Shown: in pieces, positions 1-8,914 of the stretch | How the letters are laid out: every line of letters begins with the position of its first letter | Numbering within the stretch: position 1 is the stretch's first letter | Assembly: GCA_039812685.1 (NCBI GenBank) | Contig: JBDIBB010000065.1 | Span: forward strand, 1-23,268 | DNA length: 23,268 nt | DNA from: JBDIBB01 sp039812685 | Lineage (GTDB): Bacteria; Acidobacteriota; Vicinamibacteria; Vicinamibacterales; JAFNAJ01 | Direction: 5' to 3' | Notes under the pieces: generated by a model | What the model was told of the DNA's origin: nothing | The model's input: the letters and a program-made list of their open reading frames with translations, nothing else | Databases searched by the model: none | Position numbers and translations under genes: made by a program

Positions 1-543
1 CATGCCGAGCAGCGTGCTCTTGCCGACGCCGCTGCCGCCGAACACGCCGATGCGCTGCCCGCGGCCGCAGGTGAGCATCGCGTCGATCGCCCGCACGCCC
101 GTGCCGAGCGGCGACACGATCGGATCGCGCGCCAGCGGGTTGAGCGGCGGCGGCTGCAGCGGGTAGGTGCCGGAGGACACGAGCGGCCCGCCACCGTCCA
201 GCGGCCGGCCCAGGCCGTCGATGACGCGGCCCAGCAGTCCCTCGCCCACCCGGATCGATGCCGTGCCGCCCCGCGCGACGATGCGATCGCCGGGACGGAT
301 GCCGGAGGTGGAGCCGAGGGGAACCGACTGGAGCAGGCCGTCGCGGAAGCCGACCACTTCCAGCGGCAGGGGCGGTTCGCCGTGTGAGGACATCAGTTCG
401 CACAACTCGCCCACGCGGGCGTGGGGCCCCCGCGATTCCACCAGCAGGCCCACCGTGCGCACCACGCGGCCCAGCGCCGGCAGCGGTTCGGCGCCACGCG
501 CCCGCTCGAGATAGCGGTCGAGCGAGAACGTCTCAGCCGGCAC
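1..543 (-). CDS. fliI: Flagellar export ATPase FliI (partial, N-terminal 181 aa)
   Basis: FliI is the F1-beta/Rho-type ATPase of the flagellar type III export apparatus, acting at the cytoplasmic base of the basal body with FliH. The visible 181 residues contain the N-terminal beta-barrel region, a stretch typical of FliI (GLLGRVIDGLGRPLDG, about residues 111-126), and a Walker A P-loop GGSGVGKS at about residues 169-176, just before the window edge. The catalytic core and C-terminus lie outside the window. The chosen start is GTG at 543, which overlaps the end of fliH by 11 bp and implies translational coupling. The start lies inside fliH and has no clear Shine-Dalgarno, so its exact position is uncertain. 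FliI is preferred over the virulence paralogues (SctN) because it is the seventh gene of a flagellar operon. Confidence 0.93.
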   Translation of the reverse strand, partial: MPAETFSLDRYLERARGAEPLPALGRVVRTVGLLVESRGPHARVGELCELMSSHGEPPLPLEVVGFRDGLLQSVPLGSTSGIRPGDRIVARGGTASIRVGEGLLGRVIDGLGRPLDGGGPLVSSGTYPLQPPPLNPLARDPIVSPLGTGVRAIDAMLTCGRGQRIGVFGGSGVGKSTLLGM

Positions 544-1237
544 GCGCGATCTCCGGCAACGCCTCCTGCCGGTCCTCGTCCAGCAGGGCGCGGGAGAGCT
601 CGTTGAACTGCGCGTCCACCGAGCCGTCGATCAACCCGAAGTCCGACTCGACCAGGCAGCCGCCACGCGACACCGCCGCGTCGGGCACGACCGTCACCTG
701 GCTGCCCTCCCACTGCTCGCCCCGCTGGGAGAGCACGGTGGCATAGTCGTCGGGGTGGAGGCGGATGGTGGCCGGCACACGTTCGCCCAGGCGCTCCAGG
801 GCGACGTGGGCGAGCGCCGCGACCAGTTGAGGATCGAGCGAGATCTCGCGGTGCACCACGCGACGCGCCAGCGTGAGCGCGAGATCCACCACCTGGCGCT
901 CGGTCTGCTCGACGATCGTCCGGCGCAGCTGCCCGAGGCTCTCGATGGTCTGCGCCACGCGGCGCAGCATCGCGTCGGCGCGCCGCGCGCCGGCCTCGAG
1001 GCCGGCGCGTTCCCCGGCGGCATAACCCTTGGTGAACGCCTCACGCTCGAGCGCGGCCAGGTGTGCTTCGATCTCCGCCGGTGCCGCCGCCGGCGCCGCG
1101 ATCGCAACCGCGGGCTCCGGGTCCGGCTCCACGAGTTGGAGAACGCCGGCCGCGCCCGAACCGCCCTCGCCGCTGCCCTCCCACCGGAAGCGCTGAACCT
1201 GAACGCCGGTGGCCAGCCGCTGCGCCCTAGACGACAT
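533..1237 (-). CDS. fliH: Flagellar export ATPase regulator FliH
   Basis: FliH (234 aa) binds FliI, restrains its ATPase and links it to the C-ring, similar to the b/delta stator of F-type ATPase. The sequence shows a variable Ala/Pro-rich N-terminus, then four glycines at strict four-residue spacing (G71, G75, G79, G83). This is the GxxxG helix repeat characteristic of FliH. A long helical region follows, and the conserved C-terminal block CLVESDFGLIDGSVDAQ matches the FliH/YscL/VATPase-E fold. The ATG at 1237 overlaps the fliG stop by 11 bp, and the stop overlaps the fliI start, so the three genes are probably coupled. Length is normal for the family. Sequence identity in FliH is generally low, so the call rests on the GxxxG pattern, the C-terminal block and the position. 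Confidence 0.9.
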   Translation of the reverse strand: MSSRAQRLATGVQVQRFRWEGSGEGGSGAAGVLQLVEPDPEPAVAIAAPAAAPAEIEAHLAALEREAFTKGYAAGERAGLEAGARRADAMLRRVAQTIESLGQLRRTIVEQTERQVVDLALTLARRVVHREISLDPQLVAALAHVALERLGERVPATIRLHPDDYATVLSQRGEQWEGSQVTVVPDAAVSRGGCLVESDFGLIDGSVDAQFNELSRALLDEDRQEALPEIARAG

Positions 1238-2258
1238 AGGGCTCGCCCGCCGCGGCGCCGGTGGTCAGCAGTCCCTCTTCCTCGAGCTTGCGGGCGATGG
1301 CCACCACCTCGTGCTGCGCCTTCTCCACCTCGCGGAGACGGATGGCGCCGATCACCTCCATCTCCTCCTTCACCATCTCGGAGGCGCGCTTGGACATGTT
1401 CTGGAAGAACCGGCCCCGGATCTCCTCGCTCGCGCCCTTGAGGGCGATGGTGAGCACCTTCTTGTCGGCACGCTGGATGATCTCGCGCAGCGCCGAGTCC
1501 TCCACGCCAATCAGGTCGTCGAAGGTGAACATCAGGTTGCGAATCGACACCGCCAGATCGGGCGACTGGTTCTCGATCGACTCGAGCACCGGCTGGCTGA
1601 CGGATCGATCCAGCCGGTTCAGCAGTTCGGCCACCGCCCGCACGCCGCCGTAGGACTCGTGGGCCGCGCCGCCGAGCGACTTCAGGCGCTGCTCGATGAC
1701 CGACGAGATGCGCGTGATCACGTCGGGCGAAATCTCGTCGAGGCTCGCCATGCGCGTGATGACGTCCACGCGGAGATCCTCGGGCAGCGAGTTCAGGAGC
1801 AGCGACGCCTGCGCCGGCTTCAGGTGCGCGAGAATCAGGGCGATGGTCTGCGGGTGCTCGGTCAGGATGAACTTCGACAACTGCTGCGGGTCGGCCTTCT
1901 CCAGCGCGGTGAACGCCATGGTCGACGCGAAGGACTTGACCACGCGATCCAGGACCCGCCGGGCCATCTCCTGCCCCAGCGTCTTCACCAGCAGCTTCTG
2001 GGCGTATTCCACGCCGCCGCGCGTGAGGTAGTCGGCGGCCTGCCACATCGAGTGGAACTCCTCGAGCACCGACGTGCCCTGCTCGGTCGCCACGCGGCCG
2101 ATCGTCGCCACCTCCCGCGCGATCCGCTCGATCTCGTCCTCGGTGAGGTGCTTGAAGACCTGCGACGCCGTGTCTTCGCCCACCAGCAGCGTGAGGACGG
2201 CGGCCTTCTTCAGACCCGACAGCTCGAGCTGGGCCGTCTGTGCACTGGCGGCGCTCAT
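1227..2258 (-). CDS. fliG: Flagellar motor switch protein FliG
   Basis: FliG forms the upper C-ring, binds the FliF tail through its N-terminal domain and receives torque from MotA through its C-terminal charged ridge. The 343 aa seen from ATG 2258 is the usual length. The middle-domain EHPQT motif (about residues 134-138) and the C-terminal ALKGA...FFQNMSKRA block (about 272-292), followed by an acidic pair, correspond to the torque-generating helix. The ATG at 2258 is preferred over a start eight codons upstream (2282). It has GAGGAGAAG a few bases upstream and forms an ATGA overlap with the fliF stop, typical of coupled translation. Nothing is missing or truncated. Confidence 0.97.
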   Translation of the reverse strand: MSAASAQTAQLELSGLKKAAVLTLLVGEDTASQVFKHLTEDEIERIAREVATIGRVATEQGTSVLEEFHSMWQAADYLTRGGVEYAQKLLVKTLGQEMARRVLDRVVKSFASTMAFTALEKADPQQLSKFILTEHPQTIALILAHLKPAQASLLLNSLPEDLRVDVITRMASLDEISPDVITRISSVIEQRLKSLGGAAHESYGGVRAVAELLNRLDRSVSQPVLESIENQSPDLAVSIRNLMFTFDDLIGVEDSALREIIQRADKKVLTIALKGASEEIRGRFFQNMSKRASEMVKEEMEVIGAIRLREVEKAQHEVVAIARKLEEEGLLTTGAAAGEPYVV

Positions 2259-3931
2259 GCCTTCTTCTCCTCGACCAGCCACGACCGCACCAGGCGGGCG
2301 GCGGCCTCAGGCTCGGCCTGTACCAGGCCGGCAATCCGCCGGGTGAGCACGGGCATCTTCCGGTCGGCCTTGGCGGCGACCTCGGCGTCGAGCTGCGCGG
2401 CGATCTCGCCCTCGATTTCCTCTATGGTGCGCGGCAGCTGCTGCTGTGGCAGGACCTCGGTGGCCACCGTGGCCTTGGCGACCGCCGGCGGGCTGTGGCG
2501 CCGGCGCCTGAAGAGGAAGAACCCGCCGGCCCCGAAAGCGGCCATCCCCGTCAGGGCCAGTCCCAGCCACACCGGCCCCAGACGCTGCATTGCACCCGGC
2601 GGCGTGGTCTCGGGGACGAAGCCAGCCACCGGCTCGAAGGCGATGTTCTGCACGGTGAGCACGTCGCCGCGCGCCGTGTCGAGCCCGGCCGCCCGCGACA
2701 CCAGTTCGTTCACCTGCTGCAGAAACGCCGGATCGCGCGGCTTGGAGACCGACGTCACACCGCCATTGGCGTCGGTGCCGATTTCGATCGCGTTGTCGAC
2801 GAGCACGGCCACCGACAGGCGCACGACCCCGCCGCGGGGACGAACCGTGCGGGTCGTGGTTCGATCCAGTTCGAAGTTGCGCCGTTCGCGCGTGCTCTGC
2901 TGGCCGGCGAGGGCCGGGACCGCCCCCGGCGCGGCCGCCGCCGGGACGGCAGGCGTGTTGGTGCCCGGCGCGGGCGGCTCGGGCAGGTTCGACCGTGCGC
3001 CGGCGATGCCCATCGCCGCGGCCGCGCCGCCGCTTGCGTCAACGGCGCGCTCTTCGCTGCGCAGCGCACCGTCGCGGCTGAAGACCTCCGCCACCACGTC
3101 CTGCGACTCGTGGTTCAGTTGCGCCGACACGCGGACGCGGTAACGATCGGCGCCGACCAGCGGATCGAGCATCGCGCCGATGCTGCGTGCCACCTGTTCC
3201 TCGAGCGCGTTTCTGGCCTCGAGCTGAGCCGGCCCGCCGGGATCCGCTTCGTCGCCGCCCACCGCCAGCGGACGGCCGCGGTCGTCGATGACCACGACCG
3301 CCTCCGGCCGCAGGTCCTCGATCGCGAACGCGACGAGATTGCGGATGCCGGCCACGGTCGCCGGCGCCAGCGGCCGCGGACCGCGCAACCGCAGCGTGAC
3401 CGACGCCTTGGCCGGCGTCCGTTCACGCGCGAACAACGCCTTCTGGCCCATCGCGATGTGCACGCGCGCGCCGGCCACGTCGGAGATGGTCGTGATCGTG
3501 CGCGCGAGCTCGCCTTCGAGCGCGCGCCGGTAGTTCACCTGCTCCAGGAATTCGGTCCACCCGAAGCTGGTGCCCTCGAACAGCTCGAAACCGATGCGGC
3601 CGGCCGCGGGCATGCCCTGACCGGCGAAGGTCAGCCGCAATTCGTCGATGCGGTCCTCGGGCACCCGCACCCCCCGGCCCCCGTCCACGAGGTCGTAGGA
3701 GACCTTCTCGTCCCTGAGCCGCGCCACCACCTGCGAGGCCGACTCGGGGTCGAGGTCGCTGAAGAGGAGTCGATAAGTGGGCGCGCCGGCCCAGCGCGTC
3801 AGCACGACCAGTCCGACAACGACCATGACGAAGGCGGCGGCCATCGAGAGGAGCTGCCACGTCGAGAACGATTCGCGCAGCGCCTTGAGCCGGGCAAGCA
3901 GTTGTTCGGGATTCACGGGCGTCGGGTCCAC
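2255..3931 (-). CDS. fliF: Flagellar MS-ring protein FliF
   Basis: FliF (558 aa) builds the membrane MS ring on which rotor and export gate assemble. It has the expected architecture: a cytoplasmic N-terminus, TM1 at about residues 25-45, periplasmic ring-building domains with the YscJ/FliF-like segment (GFELFEGTSFGWTEF, about 114-128), a low-complexity Ala/Pro/Gly linker (about 300-345), a second ring domain, TM2 at about 452-474, a basic stop-transfer RRRR, and a cytoplasmic tail. The tail ends in a hydrophobic/acidic FliG-binding helix (RLVRSWLVEE). The start is GTG at 3931, with only a weak ribosome-binding site; another GTG lies five codons downstream. Its stop overlaps the fliG ATG. Confidence 0.96.
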   Translation of the reverse strand: MDPTPVNPEQLLARLKALRESFSTWQLLSMAAAFVMVVVGLVVLTRWAGAPTYRLLFSDLDPESASQVVARLRDEKVSYDLVDGGRGVRVPEDRIDELRLTFAGQGMPAAGRIGFELFEGTSFGWTEFLEQVNYRRALEGELARTITTISDVAGARVHIAMGQKALFARERTPAKASVTLRLRGPRPLAPATVAGIRNLVAFAIEDLRPEAVVVIDDRGRPLAVGGDEADPGGPAQLEARNALEEQVARSIGAMLDPLVGADRYRVRVSAQLNHESQDVVAEVFSRDGALRSEERAVDASGGAAAAMGIAGARSNLPEPPAPGTNTPAVPAAAAPGAVPALAGQQSTRERRNFELDRTTTRTVRPRGGVVRLSVAVLVDNAIEIGTDANGGVTSVSKPRDPAFLQQVNELVSRAAGLDTARGDVLTVQNIAFEPVAGFVPETTPPGAMQRLGPVWLGLALTGMAAFGAGGFFLFRRRRHSPPAVAKATVATEVLPQQQLPRTIEEIEGEIAAQLDAEVAAKADRKMPVLTRRIAGLVQAEPEAAARLVRSWLVEEKKA

Positions 3932-3950
3932 GAAGCGTCAGGGCGGCCGC

Positions 3951-4250
3951 CTACACGGGCATGCGCATGATTTCCTGGTAGGCCTGCACGAGCTTGTTGC
4001 GCACCTGGACGCTGAACTGCAGCGTGAGATCGGCACGCTGGAGGGCGATCATGGCATCGTGCACGTCGCCCGACCCGTCGAGCATCCGGCCCACGGCCGC
4101 ATTGGCGCCCGCGTTGGTGCGTTCGACGGCCTCCACCATGTTCCCGAAGGACGCGGCGAGACCGCTCGACGGCGACGACTCGCGCGGTGACGGACGCCCG
4201 GGCAGCAGAGGCGGCGTCTGGATGCCGCCAAGTACGTGATCGATAGGCAT
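3951..4250 (-). CDS. fliE: Flagellar hook-basal body protein FliE
   Basis: FliE (99 aa) is the small rod/MS-ring adaptor and an early substrate of flagellar type III export. It has no cleavable signal peptide, as expected. The C-terminal half carries the diagnostic motif run: ALQRADLTLQFSVQVRNK followed by LVQAYQEIMRM at the very end. The N-terminus is variable and rich in Pro and Ser. ATG 4250 is preceded by GGGGA about six bases upstream. It lies 3 bp after flgC and 19 bp before fliF, placing it inside the operon in the common order flgBC-fliEFGHI. Confidence 0.95.
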   Translation of the reverse strand: MPIDHVLGGIQTPPLLPGRPSPRESSPSSGLAASFGNMVEAVERTNAGANAAVGRMLDGSGDVHDAMIALQRADLTLQFSVQVRNKLVQAYQEIMRMPV

Positions 4251-4253
4251 GGC

Positions 4254-4685
4254 TTATCCCCGTCCCAGTTCGAGCGCGCGCGTCACCAGGTCGCGCATCA
4301 GCGAGATGGCCGTCAGGTTGGCCTGGTAGGCCCGTGCCGCCCCGAGCATGTCCACCATCTCCTCGGCCGGATCCACGTTGGGCAACTCGACGTAGCCCTC
4401 GGCATCGGCGTCGGGATGCGACGGTTCGTAGCGCCGGCGTCCGGGCGACTGGTCCTGGGCCACCTCGACCACCTTCACGCCGGTGGCGCTCGCCCGGCCC
4501 AGGGCCGAGTCGAAGCTTTCCACCGGGGCCGACGCCAGCACGACGTCCCGCCGCCGGTAGACCTTGCCGTCGGAACCCCGTGTCGACTCGGCGTTGGCCA
4601 GGTTCGACACCGCCACTTCGATTCGGGTGCGTTCGGCGTTGAGCGCGCTGGCGCTGGCGGTGATCGCGGCATTGAGGGTGGACAT
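4254..4685 (-). CDS. flgC: Flagellar basal-body rod protein FlgC
   Basis: FlgC (143 aa) is a proximal rod subunit exported by the flagellar type III system. The N-terminal rod motif is visible as VAVSNLANAEST (about residues 26-37, equivalent to the ANxxT rod signature). The C-terminal amphipathic helix (MVDMLGAARAYQANL, about 109-123) is typical of FlgC/FlgG-type axial proteins, and both termini would pack as a coiled coil. The central part contains the usual YRRRDVVL segment. The start ATG 4685 has GAGG at good spacing. The gene starts 17 bp after flgB. Confidence 0.95.
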   Translation of the reverse strand: MSTLNAAITASASALNAERTRIEVAVSNLANAESTRGSDGKVYRRRDVVLASAPVESFDSALGRASATGVKVVEVAQDQSPGRRRYEPSHPDADAEGYVELPNVDPAEEMVDMLGAARAYQANLTAISLMRDLVTRALELGRG

Positions 4686-4702
4686 CAGGGCCTCGCTTCG
4701 GC

Positions 4703-5098
4703 CTAGCGGGTTTCGTTGATGGCGTACCGCACCAGCCGGAACTTCGCGGCCAGTGCCGTCTGCGCCCTGCTGAACTCGCCACCCGCACGCGTCATGGCGA
4801 GCAGTTCACGGTCGATCTGCACGTTGTTGCCGTCACGACGCGCCGCCAGGCCCTCGACCTCGCGCGTGTCCCCGCGCTGGCCCGCGTCGCTGATGCTCCC
4901 GAGGTGTCCGGGCTGCGTCGCCGCCAGTTGCAAGCTCATCTGCTGATCGAGGGCGTCGGAGAAGCTGGCTTCGCGGGTGCGGTACCCAGGCGTGTTGACG
5001 TTGGCAAGGTTCGAGGCCGAGACCACCTGCCTGGCGGCAGCGCTGGTCATCGACCGTCTCAACGCATCGACGATGGCGGCATCGGAGAGATCGCCCAC
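4703..5098 (-). CDS. flgB: Flagellar basal-body rod protein FlgB
   Basis: FlgB (131 aa) is the proximal rod subunit closest to FliE. The N-terminal rod signature ASNLANVNTPGYRTR (about residues 27-41) is nearly canonical. A C-terminal helix (EFSRAQTALAAKFRLVRYAI) supplies the second half of the rod coiled coil. The start is a GTG at 5098 preceded by GAGGA at about seven bases, which is a convincing ribosome-binding site. It is the first gene of the seven-gene minus-strand operon. A sigma-54-type promoter lies upstream at 5164-5179, giving an expected leader of about 55 nt. Confidence 0.95.
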   Translation of the reverse strand: MGDLSDAAIVDALRRSMTSAAARQVVSASNLANVNTPGYRTREASFSDALDQQMSLQLAATQPGHLGSISDAGQRGDTREVEGLAARRDGNNVQIDRELLAMTRAGGEFSRAQTALAAKFRLVRYAINETR

Positions 5099-5163
5099 GG
5101 CTGGTCCTCAAGTTGGGGACGTCCAGGCCGATTCCTTCTGGACGCCCGTCGGGCCAGCACAGG

Positions 5164-5179
5164 GGCAAGGCGCGTGCCC
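5164..5179 (-). promoter_or_regulatory. Sigma-54 (-24/-12) promoter for flgB operon
   Basis: Read on the minus strand the site is GGGCACG-CGCC-TTGCC, compared with the RpoN consensus TGGCACG-N4-TTGCW. The invariant GG and GC dinucleotides are present with the required 10-bp separation. Transcription would start near 5153, about 55 nt before the flgB GTG and its ribosome-binding site. An NtrC-type sigma-54 activator gene lies about 1 kb away (6178), which makes RpoN control of this flagellar operon plausible. Confidence 0.7.
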
Positions 5180-5200
5180 GGGTCAGCGCCCGTGCAGCGA

Positions 5201-5225
5201 TCGTGATTTGGCGGAAAGATCACGA
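5201..5225. promoter_or_regulatory. Palindrome upstream of the flgB sigma-54 promoter
   Basis: A perfect 7-bp inverted repeat, TCGTGAT-N11-ATCACGA, is centred about 60 bp upstream of the predicted flgB transcription start. Its position and two-fold symmetry suit the binding site of a dimeric activator such as an NtrC-type protein, or of another regulator. No identity with a known operator is claimed. Confidence 0.4.
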
Positions 5226-5455
5226 AGCAACCGGCGCCGACGTGTCGGATTCTCGACAAGCCCGACGTCGTTGCGTCAACCGGCGTCTCGAGTCAGCGTC
5301 GCCGCGCAGCGAGCAGGCGGTCGGCTCGTCGCCGGGTCGGGCGGCCCGGCCCGACGCAGCGGGCGCCGGCGCGCCACACGACCTGCTGGGTTGGCTGCCT
5401 GGCGCGGGCGCTGCTCGGCGCCCTCACCCTCGCGCGAGGCGACCGCGGGAGTGGA

Positions 5456-6013
<558 letters not shown>

Positions 6014-6030
6014 GAGGCCCTGCGGGACGA

Positions 6031-6108
6031 TTGGCTGACACGGCCATCGTCGGATAATCGTCCAGTCTGTGTTCTTACTTGAATCTCGCGCCAAGTCTTG
6101 TCTAGACT
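6031..6108 (+). promoter_or_regulatory. Candidate sigma-70-type promoters for the NtrC-type regulator
   Basis: Two weak candidates face the 6178 gene. The first is TTGGCT (6031-6036)-N16-GATAAT (6053-6058). The second is TTGAAT (6079-6084)-N18-TAGACT (6103-6108). Both lie in a locally less GC-rich stretch of the divergent intergenic region. Either could be a housekeeping promoter. The match quality is modest and I cannot choose between them. Confidence 0.3.
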
Positions 6109-6131
6109 ATCGCCCGTCGACGGATCGACAT

Positions 6132-6149
6132 GTGACGGTTTGCCGTCAC
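6132..6149. promoter_or_regulatory. 18-bp perfect palindrome between divergent regulator genes
   Basis: GTGACGG-TTTG-CCGTCAC is a perfect 7-bp inverted repeat with a 4-nt centre, about 30 bp upstream of the ATG at 6178. It could be an operator for autoregulation, or a hairpin in the leader RNA. It shares only the GTGA/TCAC half-site core with the palindrome upstream of flgB, with different spacing. Confidence 0.4.
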
Positions 6150-6177
6150 TCGCCTGACAAGAAGGATGTTGGCGCCC

Positions 6178-7584
<1,407 letters not shown>

Positions 7585-7597
7585 TCCGACGCGCCGC

Positions 7598-8365
7598 TCA
7601 GGCATCGGCCCTGGGCAGGCGCAGGCAGGCGCGCGTCCCCTCGGTGCCCAGCGCCTCGAGTTCGAGGCGGCCTCCGAACATCTCGGCGAGCGCGCGCGTC
7701 ACCGCGAGGCCCAGGCCGAGCGTGCGCGTATCGGCCGTCGAGAAGAACGGCTCGCCCGCCCGCGCGGCCGCGTCCGACTGCAGTCCGCCGCCGTTGTCCT
7801 CCACCAGAACCGCCACTTCGCCCCTGCCGACCTCGACCGCGATCGTCAGGCGCGGGTCGGGGCGTCCCCGCAGCGCCTGCTCGGCGTTCAGGACGAGGTT
7901 GACCAGCGCCTGCTGGAGGTAGTGGGCATCGACGCGACACCAGGCCGGCCCGTCGCCGTCGACCCGCGTCGACACGCGCACGCGATCGCGCGACAGGTGG
8001 TAGTGCCGCATGCTGAGGGTTGACTGCACCAGCCGGACCATGTCGGTGCGGGCCACCGCCGCCTGCTCGCGTCGGGTGTAGGCGAGGAGGTCGCGCACGA
8101 GCGCGGTGGCGCGCCCCGTCTGGGCGGCGACACGGCCGAGCTTCTCGTGAACCTGTGGCGGCAGGTCGTCGCGCGCGTCCAGCATCTCCACGAGGCCGCT
8201 CACCACCTGGAGGGCGTTGTTGATCTCGTGCGCGGCATTCGGCAGCACGCGCCCGATGGTCATCATGCGGTTCACGTGCGCGAGATCTTCCACGCCGAAC
8301 CGTCGCCCGCCCAGTTCGACCACCAGGGGGCCGCCCGCCGGCCGGCTGCCGGTGTTCGACTCCAT
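7598..8365 (-). CDS. Soluble histidine kinase (likely partner of the NtrC-type regulator)
   Basis: This 255-aa protein has a HisKA dimerisation domain with phospho-acceptor H46 in AHEINN, and a HATPase_c domain with an N box (NLVLNAEQAL), a G1 box (VEDNGGGL) and a G2 box (LGLGLAV). No transmembrane segment, PAS or GAF domain is visible; only about 35 residues precede the kinase core. It is therefore a cytoplasmic kinase lacking a recognisable sensor, as in FlrB/FleS-like kinases that read flagellar assembly state. ATG 8365 is preferred over an upstream start because GGGGGAGGGA is just upstream. It is convergent with the sigma-54 regulator, 13 bp apart. The pairing is inferred. Confidence 0.85.
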   Translation of the reverse strand: MESNTGSRPAGGPLVVELGGRRFGVEDLAHVNRMMTIGRVLPNAAHEINNALQVVSGLVEMLDARDDLPPQVHEKLGRVAAQTGRATALVRDLLAYTRREQAAVARTDMVRLVQSTLSMRHYHLSRDRVRVSTRVDGDGPAWCRVDAHYLQQALVNLVLNAEQALRGRPDPRLTIAVEVGRGEVAVLVEDNGGGLQSDAAARAGEPFFSTADTRTLGLGLAVTRALAEMFGGRLELEALGTEGTRACLRLPRADA

Positions 8366-8378
8366 CGGTTCCCTCCCC

Positions 8379-8397
8379 CGCACCCGTCGCGGGTGCG
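8379..8397. other. Hairpin in histidine kinase leader
   Basis: A perfect 7-bp stem, CGCACCC-GTCGC-GGGTGCG, lies 13 bp upstream of the kinase ATG. Its location in the presumed 5' leader, next to the Shine-Dalgarno, could affect translation initiation. No downstream U-tract exists, so it is not a conventional terminator. Confidence 0.3.
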
Positions 8398-8405
8398 CGC
8401 TCGCC

Positions 8406-8433
8406 TCAAGACGTCGGGCGCGCCTGCCGATTA
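8406..8433 (+). promoter_or_regulatory. Sigma-28 (FliA)-like promoter for cheY operon
   Basis: A -10 box GCCGATTA (7 of 8 matches to the FliA consensus GCCGATAA) lies at 8426-8433, with a -35-like TCAAG at 8406-8410. The spacer is 16 bp when counted from TCAA; the consensus is about 15 bp. Transcription would start around 8440, giving a leader of about 55 nt to the cheY ATG. Late chemotaxis genes under sigma-28 are the usual arrangement in flagellated bacteria. No fliA gene is visible in this window. Confidence 0.5.
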
Positions 8434-8494
8434 TCCCGTCGGCATCACCGCCGGCGCGCCCGCCCGCGATGCCAGTTTACTGCCGGGAGAGGTC

Positions 8495-8860
8495 ATGCGT
8501 TTCCTTGTCGTCGACGATTCGTCCACCATGCGCCGGATCATCATCAACACGCTCCAGAAGATCGGCCATCAGGACTGCGTGGAAGCGGCCAATGGACGCG
8601 AAGGCGTCGAACGGCTGGCGCAGGGCGCAGTCGACATGATCATCACGGACTGGAACATGCCGGAGATGAGCGGCGTCGAGTTCGTCCGCGCCGTGCGGGC
8701 CATGGACTCGCACGCCCACGTGCCGGTCCTGATGGTCACCACCAACGCCGCCAAGGACGACATCGTCGAGGCGCTGCGCGCCGGCGTCAACAACTACGTC
8801 GTCAAACCGTTCACGCCCGACGTCATCAAAGAGAAAATCGACGCCGTTCTGGCCAGGTGA
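8495..8860 (+). CDS. cheY: Chemotaxis response regulator CheY
   Basis: This 121-aa stand-alone receiver closely follows the CheY pattern: acidic pair DD at 7-8, phospho-acceptor D52 in ITDWNMPEMSG, switch residue T82/T83 in MVTTNA, Y101 and K104 in YVVKPF. The DWNMP block is shared with enterobacterial CheY and indicates a motor-binding regulator rather than a generic receiver. ATG 8495 has GGGAGAGG just upstream; longer versions of this frame have no such support. It is the first gene of a three-gene plus-strand operon with a CheX-like phosphatase and a HDOD protein, behind a sigma-28-like promoter. Confidence 0.93.
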   Translation: MRFLVVDDSSTMRRIIINTLQKIGHQDCVEAANGREGVERLAQGAVDMIITDWNMPEMSGVEFVRAVRAMDSHAHVPVLMVTTNAAKDDIVEALRAGVNNYVVKPFTPDVIKEKIDAVLAR

Positions 8861-8914
8861 ATCCATGACGCGCCGCGCGATTGCCGCCGCGCCATCGGCC
8901 GAGGAGTGACTGCC

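Larger units (their letters stand above)
5099..5455. other. Flagellar operon leader and upstream regulatory region
   Basis: No credible coding sequence is seen in these 357 bp. The short open frames here have Arg/Ser/Pro-rich translations typical of chance frames in high-GC DNA. The left part holds the flgB ribosome-binding site and a sigma-54-like promoter. A palindrome lies at 5201-5225. Nothing further is recognisable up to the end of the response regulator gene at 5456. Confidence 0.7.

Noticed and set aside
694..2334. 546-aa minus-strand frame across fliH and fliG
   Set aside because: It overlaps both genes in another frame, and its composition is Arg/Ala/Gly-rich without motifs.
1209..3970. 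Long plus-strand open frames opposite fliG and fliF (up to 644 aa)
   Set aside because: They are complements of well-supported flagellar genes. Their translations are His/Arg/Leu-rich with no domain, and long antisense frames are expected in high-GC DNA.
5221..5245. Second sigma-54-like element (AGCAA-type) upstream of flgB
   Set aside because: On the minus strand the GG and GC dinucleotides are 8 rather than 10 bp apart, and other positions fail.
6014..6177. Sigma-54 promoter in the divergent regulator region
   Set aside because: TGGC-like strings exist on both strands, but none has GC at the required distance.
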